Origin: Porcincola sp945869225 | GTDB taxonomy: Bacteria; Bacillota; Clostridia; Lachnospirales; Lachnospiraceae | DNA length: 64,000 nucleotides | Direction of reading: 5' to 3' | Assembly: GCF_052118625.1 (NCBI RefSeq) | Contig: NZ_JBQKGW010000001.1 | Coordinates: 62,001-126,000, forward strand | Shown: in pieces, positions 1 to 7,977 of the stretch | Layout: each line of letters begins with the position of its first letter | Numbering within the stretch: position 1 is the stretch's first letter | Program-made: the position numbers and the translations under genes | The notes under the pieces: generated by a model | Seen by the model: only the letters and a program-made list of their open reading frames with translations | What the model was told of the DNA's origin: nothing | Database searches by the model: none

Positions 1-71
1 TTGTGAACCCGTTTGAGGATGGATGCCTGAAGAGCGTTGTCAGACAGCTCGAAGACCGGATGAACCTGTGA
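1..71 (+). CDS. C-terminal fragment of an upstream gene, family unknown
   Basis: An open frame enters from the left edge and ends at the TGA at 69-71, leaving about 22 readable codons. The tail includes Arg-Gln-Leu-Glu-Asp-Arg and is mildly helical in character. It sits seven bases before the next start, so the two genes are probably co-transcribed. The fragment is too short to assign a family. Confidence 0.45.
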   Translation, partial: VNPFEDGCLKSVVRQLEDRMNL

Positions 72-77
72 GGTAGG

Positions 78-872
78 ATGTTGAAAAGAATTGCAGTTGT
101 CACCGGGGCTTCCAGCGGCCTCGGAAGAGAGTATGTAAGGCTGCTGGATGAGCGCCTGGCCGCGCATCCGGAGGAGAAACTGGATGAGATTTGGGTGATC
201 GCGCGCAGAAGGGACAGGCTGGAGGCCCTCCAGGGAGACGTCAGGATCCCGCTGAGGGTGGTCCCGCTTGATCTGACCAGTCCTTCATTCGAATCAGAAA
301 TCAGGCACCTTTACGAGGCGGAGAAGCCGGACATTGCTTTTCTGATCAATGCCGCCGGCTTTGGAAAAATCGGAAGCTATGCGGATATATCGGAGCGGGA
401 TGCCGGGCGCATGGTTGATCTGAACTGCAAGGCGCCCGTTCTCATGTGCCAGCTGTCCATTCCGTATATGCAGGAAGGCGCCAGGATTCTGAATGTCTGT
501 TCAACGGCAGCTTTTTCGGCTTTTCAGTATTTCGGAATCTACTGTGCATCGAAGTCCTTTCTGTATCGGTATTCCAGGTCGCTGAGGGTGGAGCTGTTAA
601 GCAGAAGAATCTCTGTGACCGCGGTCTGTCCGTACTGGATCAAGGATACAGAATTCATTCCGGTCGCACAGGAGGCGGATACGCATTCCTGTATCCGCCA
701 CTTTGTACTGGCATCCAGCCGCTCAACCGTCGCCAGATGGTCTATGGCAGACACCATGAACCGGTTTGCGGTGTCCACCCCGGGGCCGGTCTGCACGCTC
801 CACAGGATCTTCGGCAAAATCATTCCGAATGAACTGATGGCCGGTATCTGGGCCCTGCTCCGGAGAATCTGA
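78..872 (+). CDS. short-chain dehydrogenase/reductase (SDR)
   Basis: This 264-residue protein is a classical NAD(P)-dependent SDR oxidoreductase. The nucleotide-binding motif TGASSGLG is at residues 9-16 and NAAG at 91-94. The catalytic set is Ser142 followed by Tyr155-x-x-x-Lys159. Length is normal for the family. A weak GAGG lies four bases before the ATG at 78. The C-terminal 60 residues are basic and carry no recognised domain, and the substrate cannot be read from sequence. The PfkB-type kinase follows on the same strand, but the gap of about 170 bases makes co-function uncertain. Family assignment is firm; specificity is unknown. Confidence 0.88.
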   Translation: MLKRIAVVTGASSGLGREYVRLLDERLAAHPEEKLDEIWVIARRRDRLEALQGDVRIPLRVVPLDLTSPSFESEIRHLYEAEKPDIAFLINAAGFGKIGSYADISERDAGRMVDLNCKAPVLMCQLSIPYMQEGARILNVCSTAAFSAFQYFGIYCASKSFLYRYSRSLRVELLSRRISVTAVCPYWIKDTEFIPVAQEADTHSCIRHFVLASSRSTVARWSMADTMNRFAVSTPGPVCTLHRIFGKIIPNELMAGIWALLRRI

Positions 873-1041
873 GCCGTAAGGCGCGGTCTGGGAGACACGG
901 TCTGCAGGATGCGTCCTGCGAGATACGGCCTGCGGGATGCGGCTGGAACATAAGACAGGATCATCAGTATCCGGCAGATGTCCGGAACTGTATGATCGAA
1001 TAAAACAGAATGATCGGATGAAGCAGGAAAGGAAGGCTCGT

Positions 1042-1983
1042 GTGAAAAAGGTACTTGTAGCGGGATCGGCGGTGGTGGATGTTGTCATCCATGTTGATCA
1101 TCTGCCGAAAAGAGGGGAAGACATCAATGTATACGGGCAGGATATGTCGCTCGGAGGCTGTGCCTACAATGTATCGGACTGCCTGAGACACTTTGGTGTG
1201 CCGTTTATTCCATTTTATCCGATCGGAACAGGGGTGTATGGGGATTTCGTCCGGGCAAAGCTGAAGGATCGCGGCATTGTCTCAGCGGCCCCGTCTCCGG
1301 CGGAGGAGAATGGCTGCTGCTACTGTCTGGTGGAGCCGGACGGAGAGCGTACTTTTATCTGCTACCATGGGGCAGAGTACCGCTTTCAGCCGGGGTGGTT
1401 TGACCGGCTGGACGCTTCACAGATCGACACGGTCTATCTGTGCGGCCTGGAAGTCGAGGAGCCGACGGGAATCAACATGATCGAGTATCTGGAGCGTCAT
1501 CCGGAATATACCATCTTCTTTGCGCCGAGCGCCCGGATCTGCAATATTCCGGAGGGAAAAATGAACAGGCTCCTGGCACTTCATCCGATTCTGCACCTCA
1601 ACCTGGATGAGGCGTCAAGATTTACCGGAGCGGATACCCTGCATGAGGCAGGGAGCAGGCTGACCGATCAGACCGGAAACCTCGCCATCATCACGCTTGG
1701 ATCGAAGGGCTGCTATCTGTCCTATCCGGATGGAAACTATGAACTGATTCCGGCTGTTCCGATTGCGGAAGAGCATGGAGGCGATGCGATCGGGGCGGGA
1801 GACAGCCACATCGGCAGTATCATTGCCCTTCGCAAGCTTGGCTTTTCCTTCGGGAAAGCGGTCAGGCTGGCAAACCGGGTCTCGGCCGAGGTGGTCTGCA
1901 CAGACGGCGCCCTTCTGTCAGACGAACAGTTTGAACGGCTTCATCTGATTCAGACAGAGGGCGGCGTGACATCGGCAGGCTGA
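1042..1983 (+). CDS. PfkB-family sugar/nucleoside kinase
   Basis: A 313-residue PfkB (ribokinase-like) kinase that phosphorylates a sugar or nucleoside with ATP. The N-terminal strand VLVAGSAVVD, the GG motif at about 38-39 and the signature GAGD at 251-254 are clear; Asp254 is the expected catalytic base. I chose the GTG at 1042 because a purine-rich AGGAAAGGAAGG lies just upstream and the protein then begins like its family. The frame extends upstream to an ATG at 937, but that adds residues unlike any PfkB N-terminus. The gene converges on a nucleoside-type transporter, which makes a nucleoside substrate possible; this is inference only. Confidence 0.85.
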   Translation: MKKVLVAGSAVVDVVIHVDHLPKRGEDINVYGQDMSLGGCAYNVSDCLRHFGVPFIPFYPIGTGVYGDFVRAKLKDRGIVSAAPSPAEENGCCYCLVEPDGERTFICYHGAEYRFQPGWFDRLDASQIDTVYLCGLEVEEPTGINMIEYLERHPEYTIFFAPSARICNIPEGKMNRLLALHPILHLNLDEASRFTGADTLHEAGSRLTDQTGNLAIITLGSKGCYLSYPDGNYELIPAVPIAEEHGGDAIGAGDSHIGSIIALRKLGFSFGKAVRLANRVSAEVVCTDGALLSDEQFERLHLIQTEGGVTSAG

Positions 1984-2027
1984 GAAAGAGAATCGGCAGA
2001 CACAGGAAAGAGAATCGGCAGACACAG
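1984..2027 (+). repeat. perfect 22-bp tandem duplication
   Basis: The 22 bases at 1984-2005 recur exactly at 2006-2027, directly after the PfkB stop codon and immediately before the terminator hairpin. The repeat lies in noncoding DNA and is probably a recent slippage or duplication event. Confidence 0.9.
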
Positions 2028-2029
2028 AG

Positions 2030-2063
2030 AAAGACCAGCCGGAAGATGCCCGGCTGGTCTTTC
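2030..2063. terminator. bidirectional intrinsic terminator
   Basis: A perfect 13-bp inverted repeat (2030-2042 and 2050-2062) with a 7-base loop lies between the converging PfkB gene and the last permease gene. The arms start with AAAGACC and end with GGTCTTT, so each strand gives a U-containing 3' side. It can serve both convergent units. Confidence 0.8.
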
Positions 2064-2123
2064 TTCTGCTTTATCCAGGAAGATGCATCGCCGCTTCAAG
2101 AGCGGGATTCTGCAAGTCTGATG

Positions 2124-3059
2124 TCAGACGACCTGGGATGCCTTGTTCTTGATCTTTCTGACATGTGCCTTCATCTTGATCACGGAGATGATAATCAGAA
2201 CGATGATCGTGACGGCATAGGGGAGCATCATGACCAGGTCAACCGGCGCGTTGGTCAGCTGGAGCTGGTTGGCAATGGCATCGGACACGCCGAACACCAT
2301 CGCGCACAGCATCGCGCCGATCGGGTTGCCGTGCACCATGGAGGATGCGCACAGACCGATGTATCCGCGCCCGGCAACCATATTCTTGGTGAATGCCGAG
2401 GTGTAGCCCATCGACATGAATACGCCGCCGATCCCGCCGAGCAGTCCGGAGATGGCCCAGGTCAGGAAATATGTCTTTGAGACGGAGATTCCGACCGATT
2501 CAGCCGCATTCGGATTCTCGCCGACCGCCCGGATATGGACACCGGTGCGGGATCTCTTGATGAAGATCATCAGGAGGATGGCGGCAAGAATGGCCCCGTA
2601 GGTCAGCAGATTCTGGTTATTGAGCATCCTTCCAATGACCGGGACGTTCTTTAAGAACGGAAGCGCAATCTTCGGAAGAGACTGGGACTTGATGGTCATG
2701 GCGGAAGTGGACTTGTCACCTGTCACCACATAGAGCATAAAGATGGTTCCGCCGCCCGAGGCGAGGTTGATCGCGATCTGTGCGAGCATGAGATCGGCCT
2801 TTCCCTTGACGGTCGCCAGGGCGATCAGAAGGCCTGTGACGACGCCCGCGCAGCAGCCTCCGAGAAATCCAAGCCAGACGCTTCCGGTCCAGCCGTTGAC
2901 CATGACGCCGATCAGGGCGCCCCAGAGCATCATGGACTCCGCTGCCATATTGAACAGTCCGGCTTTCTCACAGATCGCTGCGGACAGTGCCGCAAAGATC
3001 AGAGGAGTGGAAAGCCTCAGCACAGAATACAAAAATGATCCGATTTGCAGTGCGCTCAT
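2124..3059 (-). CDS. nucleoside-type ABC transporter permease (second)
   Basis: A 311-residue hydrophobic permease of the branched-chain/ribose superfamily (BPD_transp_2), of the kind paired with BMP-family binding proteins, as in Bacillus NupQ/YufQ. It has about eight to nine membrane segments and the conserved cytoplasmic segment RAVGENPNAAESVGI that contacts the ATPase. Its ATG overlaps the TGA of the first permease gene (ATGA at 3056-3059), so the two are translationally coupled. It is the last gene of the minus-strand operon and ends at the shared terminator. A purine or pyrimidine nucleoside substrate is inferred from operon content. Confidence 0.88.
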   Translation of the reverse strand: MSALQIGSFLYSVLRLSTPLIFAALSAAICEKAGLFNMAAESMMLWGALIGVMVNGWTGSVWLGFLGGCCAGVVTGLLIALATVKGKADLMLAQIAINLASGGGTIFMLYVVTGDKSTSAMTIKSQSLPKIALPFLKNVPVIGRMLNNQNLLTYGAILAAILLMIFIKRSRTGVHIRAVGENPNAAESVGISVSKTYFLTWAISGLLGGIGGVFMSMGYTSAFTKNMVAGRGYIGLCASSMVHGNPIGAMLCAMVFGVSDAIANQLQLTNAPVDLVMMLPYAVTIIVLIIISVIKMKAHVRKIKNKASQVV

Positions 3060-4147
3060 GCCTTCGCCTCCTTTTCCTTCAGACTCTTCTTCGCCGCGCT
3101 GAAGATGAGCTTCTTCTTCCAGCCGGACAGGAACATCTCAGCGGCAACCAGGACGATGATGATCCCCTGGATGATCGAGACAAATTCCGGCGGGATCTGC
3201 GTCTTGGTCGCAACCAGGCTTGCGCCTGTTCGGATATACGCGATCAGGAACGCGGAGAGCGGAACAAGAACCGGATTCTTCCTCGCGAGCACCGCGATCA
3301 TCAGACCGTCAAAGCCGTAGCCTGTCAGGCTTTCCCATTTGTAGCGCGGGAACATCCCGAGAATCTGGACGCTGCCGCCCATCCCTGCAAATGCGCCGCC
3401 GATGACCTGCGACAGGATGATGGTGGAGCCGACCGGGATTCCGATGTACCTTGCAAACGACGGGTTGACGCCGACGGCGCGCATCTTATACCCAAAGGGC
3501 ATCTTGTAGAACAGGATGGCCACAAAGACCACACAGACCAGGGCGATCAGAAGACCGATGTGGATCTGCGTGCCCGGAACCAGGTTTGCCAGCTTGACCT
3601 TCCTGCCCAGCTTGTAGGAGGCCGTGACAGAAGCACCCTGGTCCTTGATGACATTCTTCAGGATGTACGTTGTGAAGTACAGCAGGATGTAGTTCAGCAT
3701 CAGCGAGATGACGCAGACATCCGCGTGGAAAACCTGATCCGCGACCGCGGGGATGGCGGCCGACAGCATACCGGCAAGCGCGCCGACGATGATGCAGAGG
3801 ATAATCGCGAGCCATCCCGGAACCGCGGTGTCTCTCAGCGCGATCGCGACACAGGCAGCCAGGCAGCCGCCGAGGTTGACCGCGCCCTCTCCGGCGAGGT
3901 TGAACTTGTTGATTGCGTATACAAAGCACATGCAAAGACCGGTGAAGACCAGCGGAATCATCAGCGTGAAGATATCGCCTACGTGCTTCCTGGAGTTGAA
4001 CGGCCCGATGATGAACAGCGAAATGACATTCCAGGGGTCGTCTGAAATCAGCGCCAGAATGATCAGCGCAATCAGGTAAGCCAGCAGGATTGCGATCAGA
4101 ATTCTGACCACATCGAAGGTATTCTCAATTCTCTTTGTCTTATTCAC
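3056..4147 (-). CDS. nucleoside-type ABC transporter permease (first)
   Basis: This 363-residue inner-membrane permease is of the NupP/YufP type. An N-terminal membrane segment follows the basic start, and the EAA-like loop RAVGVNPSFARYIGI lies in the middle. The protein is longer than its partner, as is usual for the first permease of BMP-family importers. The start overlaps the ATPase stop at 4144-4147 (ATGA). Together with the downstream permease it forms the heterodimeric channel. The substrate is inferred to be nucleosides from the adjacent purine nucleoside phosphorylase gene. Confidence 0.88.
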   Translation of the reverse strand: MNKTKRIENTFDVVRILIAILLAYLIALIILALISDDPWNVISLFIIGPFNSRKHVGDIFTLMIPLVFTGLCMCFVYAINKFNLAGEGAVNLGGCLAACVAIALRDTAVPGWLAIILCIIVGALAGMLSAAIPAVADQVFHADVCVISLMLNYILLYFTTYILKNVIKDQGASVTASYKLGRKVKLANLVPGTQIHIGLLIALVCVVFVAILFYKMPFGYKMRAVGVNPSFARYIGIPVGSTIILSQVIGGAFAGMGGSVQILGMFPRYKWESLTGYGFDGLMIAVLARKNPVLVPLSAFLIAYIRTGASLVATKTQIPPEFVSIIQGIIIVLVAAEMFLSGWKKKLIFSAAKKSLKEKEAKA

Positions 4148-5688
4148 AGCAGCCCCTCCATCTCATCCGGCGTCATGGTCTTGATCCCGAGCATGTACTC
4201 GCCGAGCTCGTCCTCGGATACCATGGATGCCTTTGAAAATGCGGCCACGATCTTTCCTTGTCTTATGACGAGGAGTCGGTCGCTGACTTCCAGCACTTCG
4301 TTCAGGTCGGCCGAGATCAGAAGAGAAGCGATCTGTTTCTCACGGACCTGCCGGACAAGGTACTTGCGGATCATCTCCGCGGTACCGACGTCAACGCCGC
4401 GGGTCGGCTGGTTTGCCAGAACGAAATTCGCTCCCGACGTGAATTCACGTGCGACGACGACCTTCTGGATGTTTCCGCCTGAGAGCAGCCGGATCTCCTC
4501 GGAACGGTCATCACAGGAAATTTCGAATTCCTTAATCAGGGCGTCCGTCTGGGCGATGGCCTTCTGCCGGTCCAGGAAAAGCCCTTTCATGTTTTCAGGG
4601 CGGTCAAAGCGGTCCGCCATCACATTGTCCATGATGGACATCGTGCTGACACAGCCGACCGTCATGCGGTCTTCGGGGATGTGGCTCATGCCGCTTCTCC
4701 GGATATCGCTGATCTTTCTGCCGGAGATACTCTTTCCATTCAGCAGAACATCGCCGCTGTCATATTCCTGCATGCCGGAAATGCAGTCGGAAAGATAGTT
4801 CTGTCCGTTGCCCTCGACACCGGCGATTCCGAGGACTTCCCCTTCCCGGATGGTGAAGGTGATGTGGTCAAGCACAACCTTTCCTTCATCGGAGAGCTTC
4901 TCCAGGTTCTTCACCTCGAGGACCGGCTTTCCGGGCTTCGGGTCCGGCTTCTCGATCTTCAGGATGACATCTCTGCCAACCATCAGGCGGGAAAGCTTGC
5001 GTTCATCAAGCTCGGAGATGGGGTAGGAGCCATTGCAGTAGCCGTGCCGCAGGATCGTGACATTGTCGCACAGCTCCATGACCTCCTCGAGCTTATGAGA
5101 TATGAAGATGACGGAATGCCCGCTCTTTTTCAGAAGCTTCAGCTGCTCGAACAGCTCCTTCGTCTCCTGCGGGGTCAGGACTGCCGTCGGTTCGTCGAGA
5201 ATCAGAACCTTTGCGCCTCTCGCAAGTGCCTTGAGGATCTCGACCTTCTGCATCAGGCCGACGGAGAGCTCGCTGACCGTCGCGGAGGCATCAAGGCCGA
5301 ACTGATACTTGTCTGAAAGCTGCTGCGTCATCTTCACGCAGGCTTCGTTATCCACAAGCCCGTGCTTTCTGGGCTCGATTCCGAGGGTTACATTCTGGGC
5401 AACTGTCATCGACGGCACGAGCATGAAGTGCTGGTGTACCATACCGACGCCCTTTGCGATTGCATCGAGGGGAGAGGTGATTTTAACCTGCTTTCCCCCG
5501 ACAAAAATTCTGCCCTCCTGCGGCTGTTCCATACCGAACAGCACCTTCATGAGGGTTGTCTTGCCGGCACCGTTCTCACCGACAAGTGCGTGGATCTCTC
5601 CCTCCTCGACAGAGAAAGTGATCCCCTTGTTTGCCACGAAGCCATTGGGATAGATCTTCGTGATATTTTCCATTTTCAGGGCTTCCAT
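4144..5688 (-). CDS. nucleoside/sugar-type ABC transporter ATPase, two domains
   Basis: A 514-residue tandem ATPase (NupO/YufO, RbsA-like architecture). The first half has an intact Walker A GENGAGKTT, signature LSVG and Walker B LILDEPTAVL. The second half has a degenerate P-loop (GVEGNGQN), an intact LSGGN signature and a degenerate Walker B (LANQPTRG). An asymmetric second site is typical of the family. The C-terminal part carries a normal D-loop and H-loop region. It energises the two downstream permeases. A stem-loop separates it from the binding-protein gene, fitting higher expression of the latter. Confidence 0.93.
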   Translation of the reverse strand: MEALKMENITKIYPNGFVANKGITFSVEEGEIHALVGENGAGKTTLMKVLFGMEQPQEGRIFVGGKQVKITSPLDAIAKGVGMVHQHFMLVPSMTVAQNVTLGIEPRKHGLVDNEACVKMTQQLSDKYQFGLDASATVSELSVGLMQKVEILKALARGAKVLILDEPTAVLTPQETKELFEQLKLLKKSGHSVIFISHKLEEVMELCDNVTILRHGYCNGSYPISELDERKLSRLMVGRDVILKIEKPDPKPGKPVLEVKNLEKLSDEGKVVLDHITFTIREGEVLGIAGVEGNGQNYLSDCISGMQEYDSGDVLLNGKSISGRKISDIRRSGMSHIPEDRMTVGCVSTMSIMDNVMADRFDRPENMKGLFLDRQKAIAQTDALIKEFEISCDDRSEEIRLLSGGNIQKVVVAREFTSGANFVLANQPTRGVDVGTAEMIRKYLVRQVREKQIASLLISADLNEVLEVSDRLLVIRQGKIVAAFSKASMVSEDELGEYMLGIKTMTPDEMEGLL

Positions 5689-5756
5689 GCAAATCTCCTC
5701 ATCTGAGACAGCCTCAAAAGACGGCTTGCCTGAGCCTACCTGATCTGATGCGAAAC

Positions 5757-5787
5757 GGGCGGGAGATGGAGCGCCATCTTCCCGCCC
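5757..5787 (-). promoter_or_regulatory. stem-loop between binding protein and ATPase genes
   Basis: On the minus strand the transcript can form a GC-rich stem of about 13 bp (5757-5769 with 5774-5787) with a tetraloop and a single bulge. It is followed by only a weak U stretch. Such elements often partly terminate or protect the upstream binding-protein mRNA, allowing it to exceed the membrane components. Confidence 0.6.
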
Positions 5788-5836
5788 TGATACGCTTTAT
5801 CTACTGCTTCTTCGCTGTGCTTTGACTGTGTCCGCT

Positions 5837-6949
5837 TTATGGATTGACGGAGTCAATCAGAGACTGATACTCGTCATCGGAAGCAAAGTCGAAGTAGGAC
5901 TTCGGTGTGATGCTGCCGTCCGCGATGCCTGCCTCAGCCTTCTTGACTGCGTCCTTGATATCCTGCGGGACAACCTTTTCGTAGTAGTCATTGTCCGCGA
6001 TGCCGACAGCGCCTTCCTTGACGCCCATTGCCTCAAGGGTACCCCACTTTGCATCGTCGATGTTCTTGAATACATTGACCAGCATGGTGCCGACTTCCTT
6101 CGTGACAGAGGTCGCGATGACATTCGCATAGTCTGGGTTATCCTTCTCAAATGCCTTGTACTGGTCGGAATCTACGCCGAGGGTCCAGATATCGCCGACT
6201 TCGTTCGCTGCCTCGAAGGCACCGGTTCCTGCGCCGCCTGCGATCGGGAAGAAGACATCGACGCCCTTTGCGGAGTTCTGGGTTTCGCACAGCTCCTTCA
6301 TCTTAGCGGAATTGGACCAGTCGCCGACCCATGCGGTCGAGACCTTGATGTCCGGATTCTGCGCCTGTGCGCCATCAATGTATCCGGTGATGAAATCCTT
6401 GATGACCGGGTTCTCGACGCCGCCGACAGCACCGATCGCACCCGTCTTGGAGAGGCCGGCTGCAACGATTCCGCCCAGGTAGGAGGACTCATTCTGCTTG
6501 AAGTAGATGTAGAGCATGTTGTCCGCCGCGACTTCGGAATCGGAGTTGATATCGAAGAGGATGAACTTGGTATCCGGATACTGATCCGCGATCGCCTCGA
6601 CGTTGTCCTGGTAGGTGGAGGAGACAACCATGTAGTCGCATCCGTCTTCCAGAGCGTTCTGGATCAGCTGATCGTAGGTAGAGGCATCCTCGCCGGTCTC
6701 GATGGTATTGACATCATAACCTGCTGCGCGGAGGACATTCATGCCGACCTCGCCGGAGTCATTGAAGGACATGTCGCCGAGTCCTGTGCAGACATATGCG
6801 ACTTTTCCGGAACCGGTAAAGTCAGCAGTAGCCTCTGTCGAAGGTTCTGTGGATGCCTCGGTCTCGCCGGCAAAAGCAGCCGCTGCGGATGTGACTGCGA
6901 GCGCTCCTCCAAGAACTGCTGCCAACCATACTCTGTTTGCTTTTCTCAT
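5837..6949 (-). CDS. BMP-family extracytoplasmic substrate-binding protein
   Basis: A 370-residue BMP (basic membrane protein)/PnrA-type binding protein, the extracellular nucleoside receptor of the importer encoded downstream. A signal peptide covers about residues 1-28 and ends in AAFA before GETEA. The mature protein shows the family block GLGDMSFND, where Asp and Phe shape the nucleoside pocket, and later SSTYQDN and IAGGAG motifs. Unusually, no lipobox cysteine is present, so cleavage by signal peptidase I and a non-lipidated protein are predicted. Relatives in Firmicutes are normally lipoproteins. RBS AAAAAGGAGG lies just upstream of the start. Confidence 0.9.
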   Translation of the reverse strand: MRKANRVWLAAVLGGALAVTSAAAAFAGETEASTEPSTEATADFTGSGKVAYVCTGLGDMSFNDSGEVGMNVLRAAGYDVNTIETGEDASTYDQLIQNALEDGCDYMVVSSTYQDNVEAIADQYPDTKFILFDINSDSEVAADNMLYIYFKQNESSYLGGIVAAGLSKTGAIGAVGGVENPVIKDFITGYIDGAQAQNPDIKVSTAWVGDWSNSAKMKELCETQNSAKGVDVFFPIAGGAGTGAFEAANEVGDIWTLGVDSDQYKAFEKDNPDYANVIATSVTKEVGTMLVNVFKNIDDAKWGTLEAMGVKEGAVGIADNDYYEKVVPQDIKDAVKKAEAGIADGSITPKSYFDFASDDEYQSLIDSVNP

Positions 6950-6989
6950 ATCCGTTCCTCCTTTTTAATATGAGACGAAAATGTGTGTG

Positions 6990-7102
6990 CCGCCCGTCAG
7001 GCGGGACAGTACATGATGGAATGCCGTTTCCTTTCTGCGGGAAACGGTACTTGTATAAGACACAGCCGGCAGGCGTGTTCATGCGGAATGTCCCCTGCCG
7101 GC
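6990..7102 (-). promoter_or_regulatory. leader with three consecutive hairpins before the BMP gene
   Basis: Three inverted repeats lie in the gap between deoD and the BMP gene: 7065-7073 with 7094-7102 (9 bp), 7024-7031 with 7040-7047 (8 bp) and 6990-6994 with 7000-7004 (5 bp). None has a long U-tract on the minus strand. They may be a weak deoD terminator plus mRNA-processing or stability structures. No purine-riboswitch core was recognised here. Confidence 0.45.
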
Positions 7103-7127
7103 AAGGCTTATCAGTGGGATCGGGACT

Positions 7128-7835
7128 TTATACGGATACGGCCGTTCTCAGCGCGACCTTCATCATATCCCGGAAGCTTGTCTGTCTGTCCTGAGCGGAC
7201 ATCGACTCACCGGTCACCATGGAATCGGAAACGGTGAACATCGCCAGTGCATTCGCATGTCCCTCCGCGGCATTGCAGTAGAGGGCGTAGCTTTCCATCT
7301 CGCTGGCCAGAACCCCCATCTCCGCCATCGCCTTCCAGGGATCGTTCTTCCGATAGAAGACATCGGTGGAATTGACCAGGCCGACCTGATAGCGGAACTT
7401 CTCCTCATCCGCAATCTCGACGGCCCGTCTCAGGAGCGGGAAGGATGCCACCGCGCAGAACTGGGTCGGCAGATTGAAATGCGCGCCATAGTTGCTGTCT
7501 GTGCAGGCGCCCTCCGCCATCACGATGTCACCGAGCTTCAGGTCCGGCTGCATTGCGCCGCAGGAGCCGATCCGGATGAGATTCTTCACACCGTAGAAAT
7601 GAATCAGCTCGTAGGTGTAGATCCCGATCGACGGGATGCCCATCCCGGTTGCCATGACGGAAACCTTTTTCCCTTCGAAGGTGCCGGTATAGCCCAGAAT
7701 ATTGCGCACAGAGTTGAACTGAACCGGGTTCTCCAGGAAATGCTCTGCAATGTACTTTGCCCGGAGCGGATCACCCGGGAGCAGAATCGACTCGGCGATA
7801 TCACCTGGTGCAGCACTATTGTGGGGAGTAGACAT
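7128..7835 (-). CDS. deoD: purine nucleoside phosphorylase, DeoD type
   Basis: A 235-residue PNP of the hexameric bacterial DeoD class that cleaves purine (deoxy)nucleosides with phosphate to base and (deoxy)ribose-1-phosphate. Phosphate-binding LLPGDPLRA is at about residues 18-26 and RIGSCGA at about 87-93. The nucleoside-binding ASEMESYAL segment carries the ribose-contacting Met-Glu. The active-site Asp lies in TVSDSM. Length is exact for the family. It is the first gene of a minus-strand unit that continues with a nucleoside-type importer, which explains its substrate supply. RBS AAAGGAGG is present upstream. Confidence 0.95.
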   Translation of the reverse strand: MSTPHNSAAPGDIAESILLPGDPLRAKYIAEHFLENPVQFNSVRNILGYTGTFEGKKVSVMATGMGIPSIGIYTYELIHFYGVKNLIRIGSCGAMQPDLKLGDIVMAEGACTDSNYGAHFNLPTQFCAVASFPLLRRAVEIADEEKFRYQVGLVNSTDVFYRKNDPWKAMAEMGVLASEMESYALYCNAAEGHANALAMFTVSDSMVTGESMSAQDRQTSFRDMMKVALRTAVSV

Positions 7836-7879
7836 ACGATCATGCCTCCTTTGTAAATGTTGTTGGTAAAGTTGTTTAA

Positions 7880-7907
7880 ATTATAGCATACTTATAAACA
7901 GAATCAA
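7880..7907 (-). promoter_or_regulatory. promoter of deoD operon
   Basis: On the minus strand, TTGATT (7902-7907) and a perfect TATAAT (7880-7885) are separated by 16 bp, with an extended -10 TG (TGC just before TATAAT). The leader then runs to the deoD RBS. AT-rich half-sites GTTTA and TAAAC flank the -10 in opposite orientation and could bind a repressor. Confidence 0.7.
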
Positions 7908-7977
7908 CCATACAGAAAGGATGCATGAATAAAAATCTGTCAGATTCACACAAATGGCATGCAGAGGAGCCGCCTGA

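Noticed and set aside
2987..4045. Plus-strand ORF of 352 codons opposite the first permease gene
   Set aside because: Asp/Arg/His-rich composition with no motif and fully antisense to a clear permease.
5822..6973. Plus-strand ORF of 383 codons opposite the BMP gene
   Set aside because: Antisense shadow with Asp/Val/Leu-rich repetitive composition; the minus-strand frame has a signal peptide and family motifs.
6950..7127. Possible purine riboswitch in the deoD-BMP gap
   Set aside because: The hairpins are present but no conserved purine-aptamer core (P1-P2-P3 junction sequence) could be read.
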